Shown piece by piece: positions 53,669 to 61,417 of a stretch of DNA of 64,000 bases (the stretch's first letter is position 1; every line of letters starts with the position of its first letter). The notes under the pieces were generated by a model that saw only the letters and a program-made list of their open reading frames with translations, ran no database searches and was not told the origin of the DNA. The position numbers and the translations under genes were made by a program. This stretch comes from CALFMR01 sp035550595. Its GTDB lineage: Bacteria > Acidobacteriota > Vicinamibacteria > Vicinamibacterales > SCN-69-37. The DNA lies in assembly GCA_035550595.1 (NCBI GenBank), contig DASZOV010000043.1, positions 11,638-75,637 of the forward strand. The letters run 5' to 3'.

Positions 53669-55420
53669 TCACACGACGACCACGGGAATGATCGTCGGCG
53701 TTGCCCCCTTCTCGACCATCCAGAACTGGTGTTCTTTCACGACGTCGATGGCGAGCTCGTAGTCGCCGCGCTCCAGTTCACCGGACTCGAGCACCAGGTG
53801 AAAGGGCACTTCGTCATCGGCGGTCGCCGGCAGCCGCTCGAGCATCGCGCGGAACTCGCGCACGGCCTCGCCGCGATCCGACGGGCGGAACAGGCGCGCG
53901 CCGACCCTCAAGGGCTCGTCGCCCGTGCCCTCCGGCCACGGCTTGCCGCACGTGTTGCGCACGGTGCCACGCACGACAGCCGAGCCGCCGGGTGACAGCG
54001 GCACGGCGTCGGTGTCGACCGCGATCGCGTGACTGAACGTCTCGATCCGCAAGAGCGTGGTGAAGGGCACCGCGCCATGGAGCGCCATCCAGTTGCGGCG
54101 ATCCATCAGCATGTCGATCCACACTTCGTAGATGCCCGCCGGCAACCCGCGCGTGTCGATCGGCAGCACGAATTCCAACTCGCCGCCCGGCGGCACCTGC
54201 CCGTCCGGCGCATCGGTGCGCAACTCGCGCATCCATTGCTTGCGCCGGCCGATGCGCGTCAGATAGCCGGCGACGCTCCATCGACCGGGACCGTTGCCGA
54301 CGGGCCACGCGGTGTGCGACCGGTTGCGGATGCGTCCGGTCAGCGTCACGACGTCCGCCATCAGCACGGGTCCGACGGGCGCGTCGAGCGTGACCTCGTA
54401 GCGGCAGTCCATGAACACGAGCTCGTTCGCCTTCTGGCGGTGCGACGGCGCGATCTCGTCGAAGAACGTCCGCTCGGGGAACGAATACCGCGAGATATGA
54501 CCGTCGTTGTCGACGCCCTGCCAGGACGACAGCGTGAAGTCGATGCGGTGCTCCTTGCACCACGCCTTGTAGTCGGGCGCCAGATAGAGCTGCAGCGGAT
54601 AGCCCACGTAGTTGACCGAGACGTGGAAGCCCGCGTGCCGCAAGAGCAGGATCGATCCCTTGAAGAGCTCCCAGTTGAAGCCCTTCGACGTCGGGTGCAG
54701 GCTGCAGTTGATGCCCGAGAGGCCGACCGGCACCTGGCCGAAGCCGTCAACGGCGCGCGGCGCACCGGGACGAATGCCGCCGCGGGTGAACTCCATGATG
54801 TTGCGGCTGATGTTCGACGTCATGTAGCAGGCGAACTTCCGCGTCACCATGCCGAGGACGGGAATCGTCGCCTCGCTCAAGAGCGGCTCGCCGCCGGTGA
54901 TGCTGAGGATGCCGTACTCGAAGCGATCGAGGATGTCGCTCCAGACGTCGACCCATTCGTCGACGGTCAGCTCGGGGTACGACGACGGGAAGTCCTCCTT
55001 GAGGCGCTTCTCACCGGCCGCGCAGCCGCAGTAGGCGCACGTGTAGTTGCAGGCGAGCGTCGGCGACCAGATGAAGTAGGCCATCCGGCGCTGCGGCGAC
55101 TCGAGACGCTGCGAGCACAGGAGCCGGGACACTTCCTGCTCGGTGTCCTTGCGCTGGCCCTCGAAGGTTTTCTCGAGGCGCCCCTCGTCGTCGACCTGCC
55201 ACTTCGTCGTCCAATCCAGATCGCACGCGTTGTAGCAGCGTTCGTGATCGCAGACCGTCGGATCGACGGGCGCCTTCCAGCCGTCGCGCTTCAGGTTGAA
55301 CATCGGCGGCCGGCGGGCGTTGTAGTCGGCCAGACAGCGATAGACATCGCCGTTTGGATAGACGTGAAAATAGCTAACGCCGGCCGAGCACAGCATGGTG
55401 CCGGCGAACTCGAGCGTCAT
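53669..55420 (-). CDS. Radical SAM protein with N-terminal SPASM-like cluster and C-terminal beta-sandwiches
   Basis: A 583-residue protein. The radical SAM motif CNYTCAYC places the cluster cysteines at residues 124, 128 and 131; SITGGEPLL follows. Ahead of it lies a Cys-rich part (Cys11, Cys29 and C-x4-C-x3-C at 57, 62 and 66; VYPNGDVYRCLADY) resembling a SPASM auxiliary-cluster region, but placed before rather than after the core. After the core come two similar beta-sandwich repeats (about residues 350-465 and 465-580), each with a 'V.L.G..RN....WP' start and a 'G.YE..ID' end, of a kind found in carbohydrate-related enzymes. Start set by GGGAG at 55420. Substrate unknown. Confidence 0.8.
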   Translation of the reverse strand: MTLEFAGTMLCSAGVSYFHVYPNGDVYRCLADYNARRPPMFNLKRDGWKAPVDPTVCDHERCYNACDLDWTTKWQVDDEGRLEKTFEGQRKDTEQEVSRLLCSQRLESPQRRMAYFIWSPTLACNYTCAYCGCAAGEKRLKEDFPSSYPELTVDEWVDVWSDILDRFEYGILSITGGEPLLSEATIPVLGMVTRKFACYMTSNISRNIMEFTRGGIRPGAPRAVDGFGQVPVGLSGINCSLHPTSKGFNWELFKGSILLLRHAGFHVSVNYVGYPLQLYLAPDYKAWCKEHRIDFTLSSWQGVDNDGHISRYSFPERTFFDEIAPSHRQKANELVFMDCRYEVTLDAPVGPVLMADVVTLTGRIRNRSHTAWPVGNGPGRWSVAGYLTRIGRRKQWMRELRTDAPDGQVPPGGELEFVLPIDTRGLPAGIYEVWIDMLMDRRNWMALHGAVPFTTLLRIETFSHAIAVDTDAVPLSPGGSAVVRGTVRNTCGKPWPEGTGDEPLRVGARLFRPSDRGEAVREFRAMLERLPATADDEVPFHLVLESGELERGDYELAIDVVKEHQFWMVEKGATPTIIPVVVV

Positions 55421-55698
55421 AGAACAACTCCCGGGGCGGCGCCGCGACGCGGTCACGCGCGCCACGGAAGAGACGACTCAGCGCACGCGGAACGATCGAA
55501 GAGCCGCTGGGAGGGGCACCTCTACGAAGGCGAACGGCAGAGCGCGATGCTGAGCGATCCCTCGGCTCAGGTTTCAGCCTAGCACAGCGGCGAGCGCGCG
55601 GCCGGACCGGGATGACGTCTCCACGCTCGAGGCGACGGCCCCCCGCGAACCGACGCGTTCTTCGCCACACGACGCGGTAGCATCTGCGCGGAGGGACG

Positions 55699-56268
55699 AT
55701 GATGGAGACGGGCGCTTCCCGGGTCACGATCCACATGGTCGCCAGTCTCGACGGCTTCATTGCGAAGCGGGACGGCAGCGTCGACTGGCTCGAGACCTCG
55801 GACCACTTCGAGGGCGGCGACACGCTCACACCGGAATCCATCGCGGCGTTTCTCGAGACGATCGACTGCTACGTCATGGGATCGCGGACCTATGAGACGG
55901 CGTTGGCGTTCGAGGTCAAAGGCCTCGGCTGGTCCTACGGCGACAAGCCGACGTTCGTCCTCACCCATCGCACGCTGCCGAAGACGAGGGACACCGTCGA
56001 GTTCTACGCGGGTGATCTCGCCCGCCTCGTGAACGAACGATTGAAGCCGCGCTTCCGCGGCATCTGGTTCGTCGGCGGCGGCGAAGTCTCGGCCGAGTGC
56101 CTGCGTCTCGGACTGGCCGACGAGGTGCGCTATTCGATCGTGCCCGTCGCGATCGGCGACGGCATCTCGTTCTTCCAGGGGCTCGACCAGGACGTCGCGC
56201 TGCACTTGCGCGAAGTCACGGCCTACACGAGCGGGATGGTGGGGCTGCGGTACGAGGTGCGGAAGTAG
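55699..56268 (+). CDS. RibD/dihydrofolate-reductase-like protein
   Basis: A 189-residue protein of the DHFR-like superfamily, related to the RibD C-terminal reductase domain: VTIHMVASLDGFIAKRDGSVDWL, YVMGSRTYETALAF, IWFVGGGEVSAECLRLGLADE. It probably binds NADPH, but the substrate is not evident and these orphans are numerous. GGAGGGAC precedes the start. Confidence 0.9.
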   Translation: MMETGASRVTIHMVASLDGFIAKRDGSVDWLETSDHFEGGDTLTPESIAAFLETIDCYVMGSRTYETALAFEVKGLGWSYGDKPTFVLTHRTLPKTRDTVEFYAGDLARLVNERLKPRFRGIWFVGGGEVSAECLRLGLADEVRYSIVPVAIGDGISFFQGLDQDVALHLREVTAYTSGMVGLRYEVRK

Positions 56269-56291
56269 GGCGACCGGTGCAGATACCGGCG

Positions 56292-56331
56292 TTGACATGC
56301 TCATCACATGCGCGCATGCTGATCGCATGTC
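56292..56331. promoter_or_regulatory. Promoter/operator of the toxin-antitoxin pair
   Basis: A 38-bp dyad centred near 56312: outer arms GACATGC (56294-56300) and GCATGTC (56325-56331), and a central palindrome CATGCGCGCATG (56307-56318). A perfect -35 hexamer TTGACA (56292-56297) with 17-bp spacing leads to a weak CATGCT (56315-56320). Transcription would then begin at about 56327, which is the A of the proposed antitoxin ATG, predicting leaderless mRNA. The arrangement fits RHH-protein autoregulation. Confidence 0.65.
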
Positions 56332-56557
56332 TCGAATGGTGCAAATTCGGAACGTGCCTGACACGCTGCACCGCAAGCTGAAAGTCCGGGCGGCCGATTC
56401 CGGTCAGACGCTCTCCGACTACCTGTTGGCCGAGCTCGAACGTCTGGCCGATCGGCCCACGCGTGACGAGATGTTGAACCGGCTCCACGGCCGAAAGCGC
56501 GTCACGCTGAAGACGTCGGCCGCGATTGTCATTCGTGAGGAGCGCGAGTCGGCGTGA
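56327..56557 (+). CDS. RHH antitoxin (FitA/VapB-like)
   Basis: A 76-residue ribbon-helix-helix protein: MVQIRNVPDTLHRKLKVRAA is the DNA-binding part, and the C-terminal segment after ERLADRP would wrap the toxin. No Shine-Dalgarno sequence precedes the ATG, so it may be translated from leaderless mRNA (see the operator entry); an ATG at 56336 is an alternative. It overlaps the toxin gene by four bases (GTGA). Confidence 0.88.
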   Translation: MSRMVQIRNVPDTLHRKLKVRAADSGQTLSDYLLAELERLADRPTRDEMLNRLHGRKRVTLKTSAAIVIREERESA

Positions 56558-56961
56558 TCGTGGTCGACGCGTCGGCGTTGCTGGAGCTCCTGCTCCAGAC
56601 ACCACTCGGCGTTCGCGTCGAGGCGCGCCTGTTCTCTGGCGTCGACGAATTCCACTCGCCACATCTCGTGGACGTCGAAATCACTCAGGGTCTGCGGCGC
56701 CTCGTCCGAACAGGCGAGGTGTCCGCGGGCCGCGCGGCCGAAGCGCTCTCGGATCTCGCCGCGTTCGACCTCCATCGCCACCCGCATCTCGACTTCGTCG
56801 CCCGCGCCTGGAAGCTCAGAGACAACATCACCGCCTATGACGCGATGTACGTCGCCTTGGCGGAGGCCCTCGACGCGCCCGTCGTGACGTGCGACGAGCC
56901 ACTGTCCAAGGCGCCTGGACACCGGGCGCGAATTGAGCTGATCGAGGGATTGCCCAGCTGA
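56554..56961 (+). CDS. vapC: PIN-domain toxin (VapC/FitB-like)
   Basis: A 135-residue PIN-domain ribonuclease. Catalytic acidic residues are visible at Asp5 (VVDASALLELL), Glu42 (HLVDVEITQGL), Asp96 (TAYDAMYVALAE) and Asp114 (VVTCDEPLSK). GTG start coupled to the antitoxin stop. VapC toxins cleave tRNA or rRNA when freed; the target here cannot be read from sequence. Confidence 0.92.
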   Translation: MIVVDASALLELLLQTPLGVRVEARLFSGVDEFHSPHLVDVEITQGLRRLVRTGEVSAGRAAEALSDLAAFDLHRHPHLDFVARAWKLRDNITAYDAMYVALAEALDAPVVTCDEPLSKAPGHRARIELIEGLPS

Positions 56962-57006
56962 AGCACGCCGCCCCCCCTTTGGACTCGGCACGCACCCCGC
57001 ACCCCC

Positions 57007-57329
57007 CAGCCTCACTCGATCGGCAGTCAGACTCGCTCCACCCGTCGCTCTCACTTGGTCTCAGCGGTCGTCGGACATACTCCAACGCACACACGGACAC
57101 ACCAGGCTCGGTCCGTGGATCATGCCGGACCGGTCGCGCGACTGAGCTGAGGGCACGGCGGTCCTGCTGGACGCACGACCGGGCGTCCTCACCGGTGCGC
57201 AGACTAATCCGCGCGGCTGTCAGACCGTTCCGACCACACGCCAGACCGAGGCCGAGCGCTCGTCAGACCGACCCTGAGCGTGACGCAGACACGCACCGAG
57301 CGTACGGCGGACCGACTGGAGGACCAAAA
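57007..57329 (+). repeat. Diverged ~22-bp tandem repeat block, forward orientation
   Basis: About fourteen units of 21-22 bp. The clearest are 57221-57241, 57242-57263, 57264-57285 and 57286-57307, each opening CAGAC, with a CCGAG-like core about 10 bp in (57252, 57274, 57296). Earlier units at 57028, 57072 and 57094 keep CAGAC/CGGAC with the same phase; those between 57116 and 57199 are degraded. The 22-bp period is not divisible by three, so coding selection cannot explain it, and there are no unique spacers between units. The mirror-image block follows after a 57-bp centre. Confidence 0.8.
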
Positions 57330-57386
57330 GGGCCCGCGTTTCGGCAGGGTGGTCAAGTCCTTTTCCTGCAATAGGATCCATGTCCG

Positions 57387-57738
57387 CAGGTTGCTCGGAG
57401 TATGTCTGAGGGCTGCTCGGTGCTGGTCTACGCCCTCCTCGGAGTACGTCTGCGGTTCCGTCGGAGTGTGTCGGCGATCGGCTCGGCGTTGGTCGCCGAG
57501 ATCCTCCCCACCGGCCTCGCGACTGGGAGCCTCGGTCGGCCCCCCGCTCGGTGCATGTCGCGCGCCTGCTCGGTATTGGTCGCGGATCTGCTCGGGGCCG
57601 TCGCGCGGGTGCTCGACGTCGGTCCATCGGGTGCTCGGACCATGTCGCGCGCTTGCTCGGGCAACGCCGCCGAGTGCTCGGACCTTGTCGGAGGGGACCT
57701 CGGTATCGCGCGCATCGCCGCTCGGGCCGCGCCGCATG
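57387..57738 (-). repeat. Diverged ~22-bp tandem repeat block, reverse orientation
   Basis: About sixteen units of the same sequence as the forward block, but inverted: on the plus strand each reads GCTCGG followed, after 4-5 bp, by GTCG or GTCT. The CTCGG core starts at 57394, 57416, 57438, 57482, 57547, 57569, 57591, 57634, 57656, 57677, 57699 and 57721, giving steps of 21-22 bp. A unit near 57504 is degraded, and the one expected near 57525 is displaced (a CTCGG is seen at 57531). The block ends about 45 bp before the regulator start at 57783. Confidence 0.85.
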
Positions 57739-57782
57739 AAAAATGTGCATGCCCGCCGGGCTCCGGTCCTAGAATCACCGCG

Positions 57783-59228
57783 ATGCCGGCGGATGGCGAC
57801 TTCGCGTTCGGCCCCTATCAGCTCGACACGCGATTGAAGCAACTCGTCCGCGATGGAGCGCCGGTCGATCTCTCGCCGCGCCAGTTCGACATCCTCCACG
57901 CGCTCGTCAGCCGCCCCGGCGACATCCTCTCCAAGGACGCGCTGATCGTCGTCGGCTGGCGCGACGTCGCCGTGAGTGACAGTAGCGTGGAGAAGATCGT
58001 CTTCCATCTGCGTCAGCATCTCGACGCGGACCATCCGGATCGCTACATCGCGACCATCGCGCGCCGCGGCTATCGGTTCGCCGCGCCCGTCACGCGCATC
58101 GACCGGCGTCGTGCGGACGAGGATCTTGCGGCGCTCCTCGCGCCGCATCGCGCGTGGACCGAAGGTCGCGCGGCGCTCGAATCGCTCGAGTACAGCCGCA
58201 TTGCCGACGCGCGGTCGACGTTCGAAGGTCTGGTCGCGCACCACGACGGACAGGCGATCTTCCATGTCGGCCTCGCGAACGCCTGCGCGATGCAGTTCGA
58301 GGCCACGCGTACGGACGCGCGGCCGGACACCGACGCGCTGCGCCAGGCCGCGATGCACGCGCGGACGGCGTGTCACCTGAATCCGGATCTCGCCGAAGCG
58401 TGGGCGACGCTCGGCTTCGTGCTCGAGCGGACGGGCGAGCGCGACGACGCGCTGGCGGCGCTCGGGCGGGCCGTGATGCTGGAGCCGGACAACTGGCGGC
58501 ATCAGTTCCGGCTGGCGGCCGGCAGTTGGGGCGAAGATCGGCTGCGTGCCGCGCGCCGGGCACTGGCCGCGTGTCCGCACCTACCGATGGCGCACTGGCT
58601 GGCCGCGAGCGTTTCAGTGGCGCGCGATGCGCTCGAACGTGCCGAGCGCGAGGTCGACGACGGGCTGGCGATTCTCGCGGCCGAATCGACCGAGCCGGCG
58701 CGCTTCTCCACCGTCGCGTTCCATTGGCTCAAAGGACTCCTCTGTCTCGCGCGCGGCGCCGCGGACGATGCGATAGCGGCCTTCGATCGCGAGCTCGCGC
58801 TCGAAGCGCGCGGCCATCTCTACGCGCGCGAATGCGCGGCCAACACCTGGTATGCGAAGGGCGCGTGCCATCTCGAACGCGGCGATCGCGACGCGGCGCG
58901 TGCGGCGTTCCGCGAAGCCATCGCGCGCGTCCCGCGTCATCCGATGGCGCACGCGGGACTGGTGATTCTCGACGACGAGTCTCCCATCGCGCCGACATCC
59001 TCCGATGACGACGCTCCCCTGCCGGTCGATCTCGCGTTCGCGCGCGCCGCCCGGCTCGTCTCCGCCGGCGACGCGTCTGCCGCGGCCGCCATCGTCGGCG
59101 CGGCTCTCGCCGCCGCACCGCCGGGCAACGCCGGCTGGCTGCTGCCGATCGAGCCGCTCATCGGCGTCCGCCACGCCCGCGAGATCTGGACGCCCGTGCT
59201 CGCCGCCCTCCACCTGCGCGCGCGCTGA
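57783..59228 (+). CDS. Winged-helix DNA-binding protein with TPR-like C-terminus
   Basis: A 481-residue cytoplasmic regulator. The N-terminal OmpR/PhoB-type winged helix (around residues 5-105: FAFGPYQLDTRLKQLVRDG, SPRQFDILHALVSRPG, ATIARRGYRFAAPV) is followed by helical repeats of TPR character (AEAWATLGFVLERTGERDDALAALGRAVMLEP and similar patterns) to the end. No transmembrane segment is seen, unlike CadC relatives. The open frame extends upstream into the repeats, but the winged helix begins right after ATG 57783. PhoB-type domains bind 11-bp half-sites in pairs, so the 22-bp repeats immediately upstream are plausible targets; this is inference. Confidence 0.82.
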   Translation: MPADGDFAFGPYQLDTRLKQLVRDGAPVDLSPRQFDILHALVSRPGDILSKDALIVVGWRDVAVSDSSVEKIVFHLRQHLDADHPDRYIATIARRGYRFAAPVTRIDRRRADEDLAALLAPHRAWTEGRAALESLEYSRIADARSTFEGLVAHHDGQAIFHVGLANACAMQFEATRTDARPDTDALRQAAMHARTACHLNPDLAEAWATLGFVLERTGERDDALAALGRAVMLEPDNWRHQFRLAAGSWGEDRLRAARRALAACPHLPMAHWLAASVSVARDALERAEREVDDGLAILAAESTEPARFSTVAFHWLKGLLCLARGAADDAIAAFDRELALEARGHLYARECAANTWYAKGACHLERGDRDAARAAFREAIARVPRHPMAHAGLVILDDESPIAPTSSDDDAPLPVDLAFARAARLVSAGDASAAAAIVGAALAAAPPGNAGWLLPIEPLIGVRHAREIWTPVLAALHLRAR

Positions 59229-59241
59229 CACGGCACGATTC

Positions 59242-59260
59242 CGCGAATTCCGCGTTTTTT
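59242..59260 (+). terminator. Possible weak intrinsic terminator
   Basis: A short GC dyad (CGCG-AATTC-CGCG, 59242-59254 region) followed by six T residues (59255-59260), 14-32 bp past the regulator stop. The stem is only about four base pairs, so it is a weak candidate. Confidence 0.35.
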
Positions 59261-59321
59261 CCGCGCCGCGGGAAGGACTTCATGCCTCGTCGAACGAGAC
59301 GATGCGCGCATGGAGGTTCCC

Positions 59322-60089
59322 ATGAGGAAAGAGCAGCGATACCGATACGAGATGTTCGTGCGTGTTCGTGACTTCGGCGCCTCGCGAACGACCCTGTTCC
59401 CGCCCGCGTCCAAGGCGGGCCAGGCGTTCGCGACGGTGACGTCGGCGGTGGCCGCGATCGACGACCACCAGAAAAACCACGTCGTCGGGCAGACGGAAGC
59501 GCGGCGGGTGAAAGCGACGACGCGCGCGGCGGTCTTCGACACGATGAAGACCATCGCGCTCGCGGCGCGCCGGGTGACGCGGCCGGAGCGGGGCGAAAGC
59601 CCGTTCCGCGTCCCGCGACGGCGGAGCGTCGCGCGGGAAATCGCCACCGCGCGGGCGTTCATCGAGGAAGCCGAGAAGCGGCAGGACGAGTTCGTCAGCT
59701 TCGGTCTGCCGCCGACGTTCATCGCCGATTTGCGGACGGCGGTGGACGACCTGCAGCAGGCGGTCGCCGTACGGCTGAGCAGCAAGACCGTGCGGCGTCA
59801 GGCCCTGGCCGGCATCGATACCGAGCTCACGCGCGGATTCGACGCCATCCGCGACCTCGACGTGCTCGTGGCGATCGCCACGCGCGACGATCCGACGACG
59901 TTCGCGGCGTGGACCGCGGCGAGGCGGATCGAGGGTCAGGGGTCGACGGCCGGCGCGGCGAAGCCGGCGCCGGGGGCCGCGGTCGATGCCGCGGCGCCGG
60001 ACGTCGATGCGACGGGCGGTGCGGCAGCGGCGACTGCTGAAGCCGCGCCGGCTTCAGCGGACGCGGACGCGCTCGCGAAGGCGTCCTGA
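59322..60089 (+). CDS. Unknown protein with Ala-rich tail
   Basis: A 255-residue soluble protein without a domain I recognise. Residues about 1-210 look helical and charged (VRDFGASRTTLFPPASKAGQ, RRSVAREIATARAFIEEAEK); the last 50 are a low-complexity Ala/Pro/Asp tail. The start at 59322 is chosen over 59310 because GGAGG lies five bases before it. Its location between the repeat-linked regulator and the retron island gives no clear role. Confidence 0.65.
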   Translation: MRKEQRYRYEMFVRVRDFGASRTTLFPPASKAGQAFATVTSAVAAIDDHQKNHVVGQTEARRVKATTRAAVFDTMKTIALAARRVTRPERGESPFRVPRRRSVAREIATARAFIEEAEKRQDEFVSFGLPPTFIADLRTAVDDLQQAVAVRLSSKTVRRQALAGIDTELTRGFDAIRDLDVLVAIATRDDPTTFAAWTAARRIEGQGSTAGAAKPAPGAAVDAAAPDVDATGGAAAATAEAAPASADADALAKAS

Positions 60090-60203
60090 GTCGCGCACGA
60101 CGCCGCGCCCGTCCGCGGCGCGGTGACGGTCACATGGGGGCGGGGCGCCGTGGGGTGTCCCGCCCTTGAGCCAGCGATTGCGCTACCCCGCTCGGTCATC
60201 CTG

Positions 60204-60250
60204 TGTGACCTTACCTGTCACACCACTTCGCTATACTGATAGAAGGAGGT
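60204..60250 (+). promoter_or_regulatory. Promoter, inverted repeat and strong RBS of the 56-aa gene
   Basis: A perfect inverted repeat, TGTGAC (60204-60209) and GTCACA (60217-60222), lies just upstream of a near-consensus -10, TATACT (60232-60237). AAGGAGGT (60243-60250) is a full Shine-Dalgarno sequence 6 bp before the ATG. The hexamer at the -35 position is poor, so a regulator binding the inverted repeat might activate the promoter. Confidence 0.6.
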
Positions 60251-60256
60251 GCCGTT

Positions 60257-60427
60257 ATGGCCACCGTCTCGCCGTATCACACGGATTCGCTGGAGTATCC
60301 TCCGCAACATCGACAGGTATACCACGACAAAAACACTTGCCCGGACGGCCTAAAGATAAAGCCGGAGCACCGCAAAAGCGGGACCGGAGGCAAGAAGCAC
60401 TGTCTTGAGTGCTATAAGGTCCGGTAA
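60257..60427 (+). CDS. 56-residue Cys-rich small protein
   Basis: A 56-aa protein: start MATVSPYHTDSLEY, then YHDKNTCPDGLKI, EHRKSGTGGKKHCLECYKVR and a TAA stop. Three cysteines (TCPDG, HCLEC) and the 'RKSGTGG..HC..C' ending match a pattern I recall from small uncharacterised proteins in many bacteria; I know no function for them. The strong promoter and RBS support it as a real gene. It faces the retron reverse-transcriptase gene, whose end is 96 bp away. Confidence 0.75.
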   Translation: MATVSPYHTDSLEYPPQHRQVYHDKNTCPDGLKIKPEHRKSGTGGKKHCLECYKVR

Positions 60428-60523
60428 TCTACAAAACAACGAACGCGGCTCGCAGGCGCCGCTCCGTCAAGGCGCTTGCAAGTCGCGTATTCCGGTCGTT
60501 CTCGTTTTCGCCTGACAGTCGTC

Positions 60524-61417
60524 TCACCACGGAATGCCGGCGCCCTCCATCTGAGCGATCAGCCGACGCACGACGCCAGGGTTCGTCTGCCGTAGATAGC
60601 TTAACGAGCCTCGAATCGACCGAAGTTTGATGTCAACGCTTTCTCCCCGCCGATGGGCTAGCACGGCCTGATACACGCTCGTTCGTACTTCCTGAATCTT
60701 CTTCTTCGACACCTTCGGTTGGGGACCGGTCACATCGTACCCAGTCAATTCGTGCTGTTGGCGAGCTCCAGAATTGCTGGTCTTCTTATGCCGCACAGAC
60801 AGACCGAGCTCCTGAATCGCCGAAATGATTTCGCCGATTGCCTCTCGCGTCAATCCACCGCCGGACAGCGCGATGTCGTCCATGCATCGACTATTGCTCA
60901 AGTTCATTCGGCTAGCGATTGCATCAGCGCGCGAATCTATCGGCGACAGGTATAGATTCGCCAACATGTCACTTGTTGGCGCGCCTTGAGGCAGGTGACC
61001 GCGCCACGTGACTAGTTGAGTGATGAGTGACGCGGGCTTTGGCCCGAAGCCGATCTCACGCAGCAGCCGAAAGACCATCTTATTCGTAATACTTGGGAAG
61101 CATCTCTTGATGTCCACACGCGCTACGTTCTTCTGCTTTACGTGCACGGCTGCATTTTTTAGTGGCGAGCCGCCCTTGACACAGGCCTTAACGGAATGAT
61201 GCAGAGACCGATGAGCGAGAAAACGATGACGGATTAATCTCTGGACCTCTTTCAAGTTATCAGATGGGTTGTCGATGCGTCGGGACGACTTCCCAAGCCC
61301 ATACTTATCAAAAGGACGGCAGTGTAGATCCGGATCGTTCGCCAGGGCCCGAAGTCGAAATAGGGGAACACCGAGAATCCATGCCAGCCCGTGAAGTGAG
61401 TTCAACTCTCGACTCAT
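60524..61417 (-). CDS. Retron-type reverse transcriptase
   Basis: A 297-residue reverse transcriptase with retron hallmarks: NAxxH at residues 88-92 (NAAVH), motif A Asp102 in VARVDIKRCFPSI, LPQGAPTS at 143-150 and VTG at 229-231 (YDVTG). The YxDD box reads CMDD (178-181), so the two catalytic aspartates are kept but the Tyr is a Cys (codon TGC). It lacks maturase or HNH domains (not a group II intron). Its ATG overlaps the upstream XRE stop (61414-61417). It should make msDNA from a dedicated ncRNA. GC content is visibly lower than in the flanking genes, suggesting acquisition. Confidence 0.9.
   Translation of the reverse strand: MSRELNSLHGLAWILGVPLFRLRALANDPDLHCRPFDKYGLGKSSRRIDNPSDNLKEVQRLIRHRFLAHRSLHHSVKACVKGGSPLKNAAVHVKQKNVARVDIKRCFPSITNKMVFRLLREIGFGPKPASLITQLVTWRGHLPQGAPTSDMLANLYLSPIDSRADAIASRMNLSNSRCMDDIALSGGGLTREAIGEIISAIQELGLSVRHKKTSNSGARQQHELTGYDVTGPQPKVSKKKIQEVRTSVYQAVLAHRRGESVDIKLRSIRGSLSYLRQTNPGVVRRLIAQMEGAGIPW

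Noticed and set aside
57007..57738. CRISPR array
   Set aside because: Repeats are directly abutting, diverged and without unique spacers, switch orientation midway, and no cas genes are present.
57402..57782. N-terminal extension of the winged-helix regulator into the repeats
   Set aside because: The frame is open only because of high GC; the 22-bp period shifts frame each unit, and the winged helix starts at 57783.
60524..61417. Diversity-generating retroelement or group II intron RT
   Set aside because: No template/variable repeat pair, Avd-like gene, maturase or HNH domain; NAxxH and VTG motifs point to a retron.
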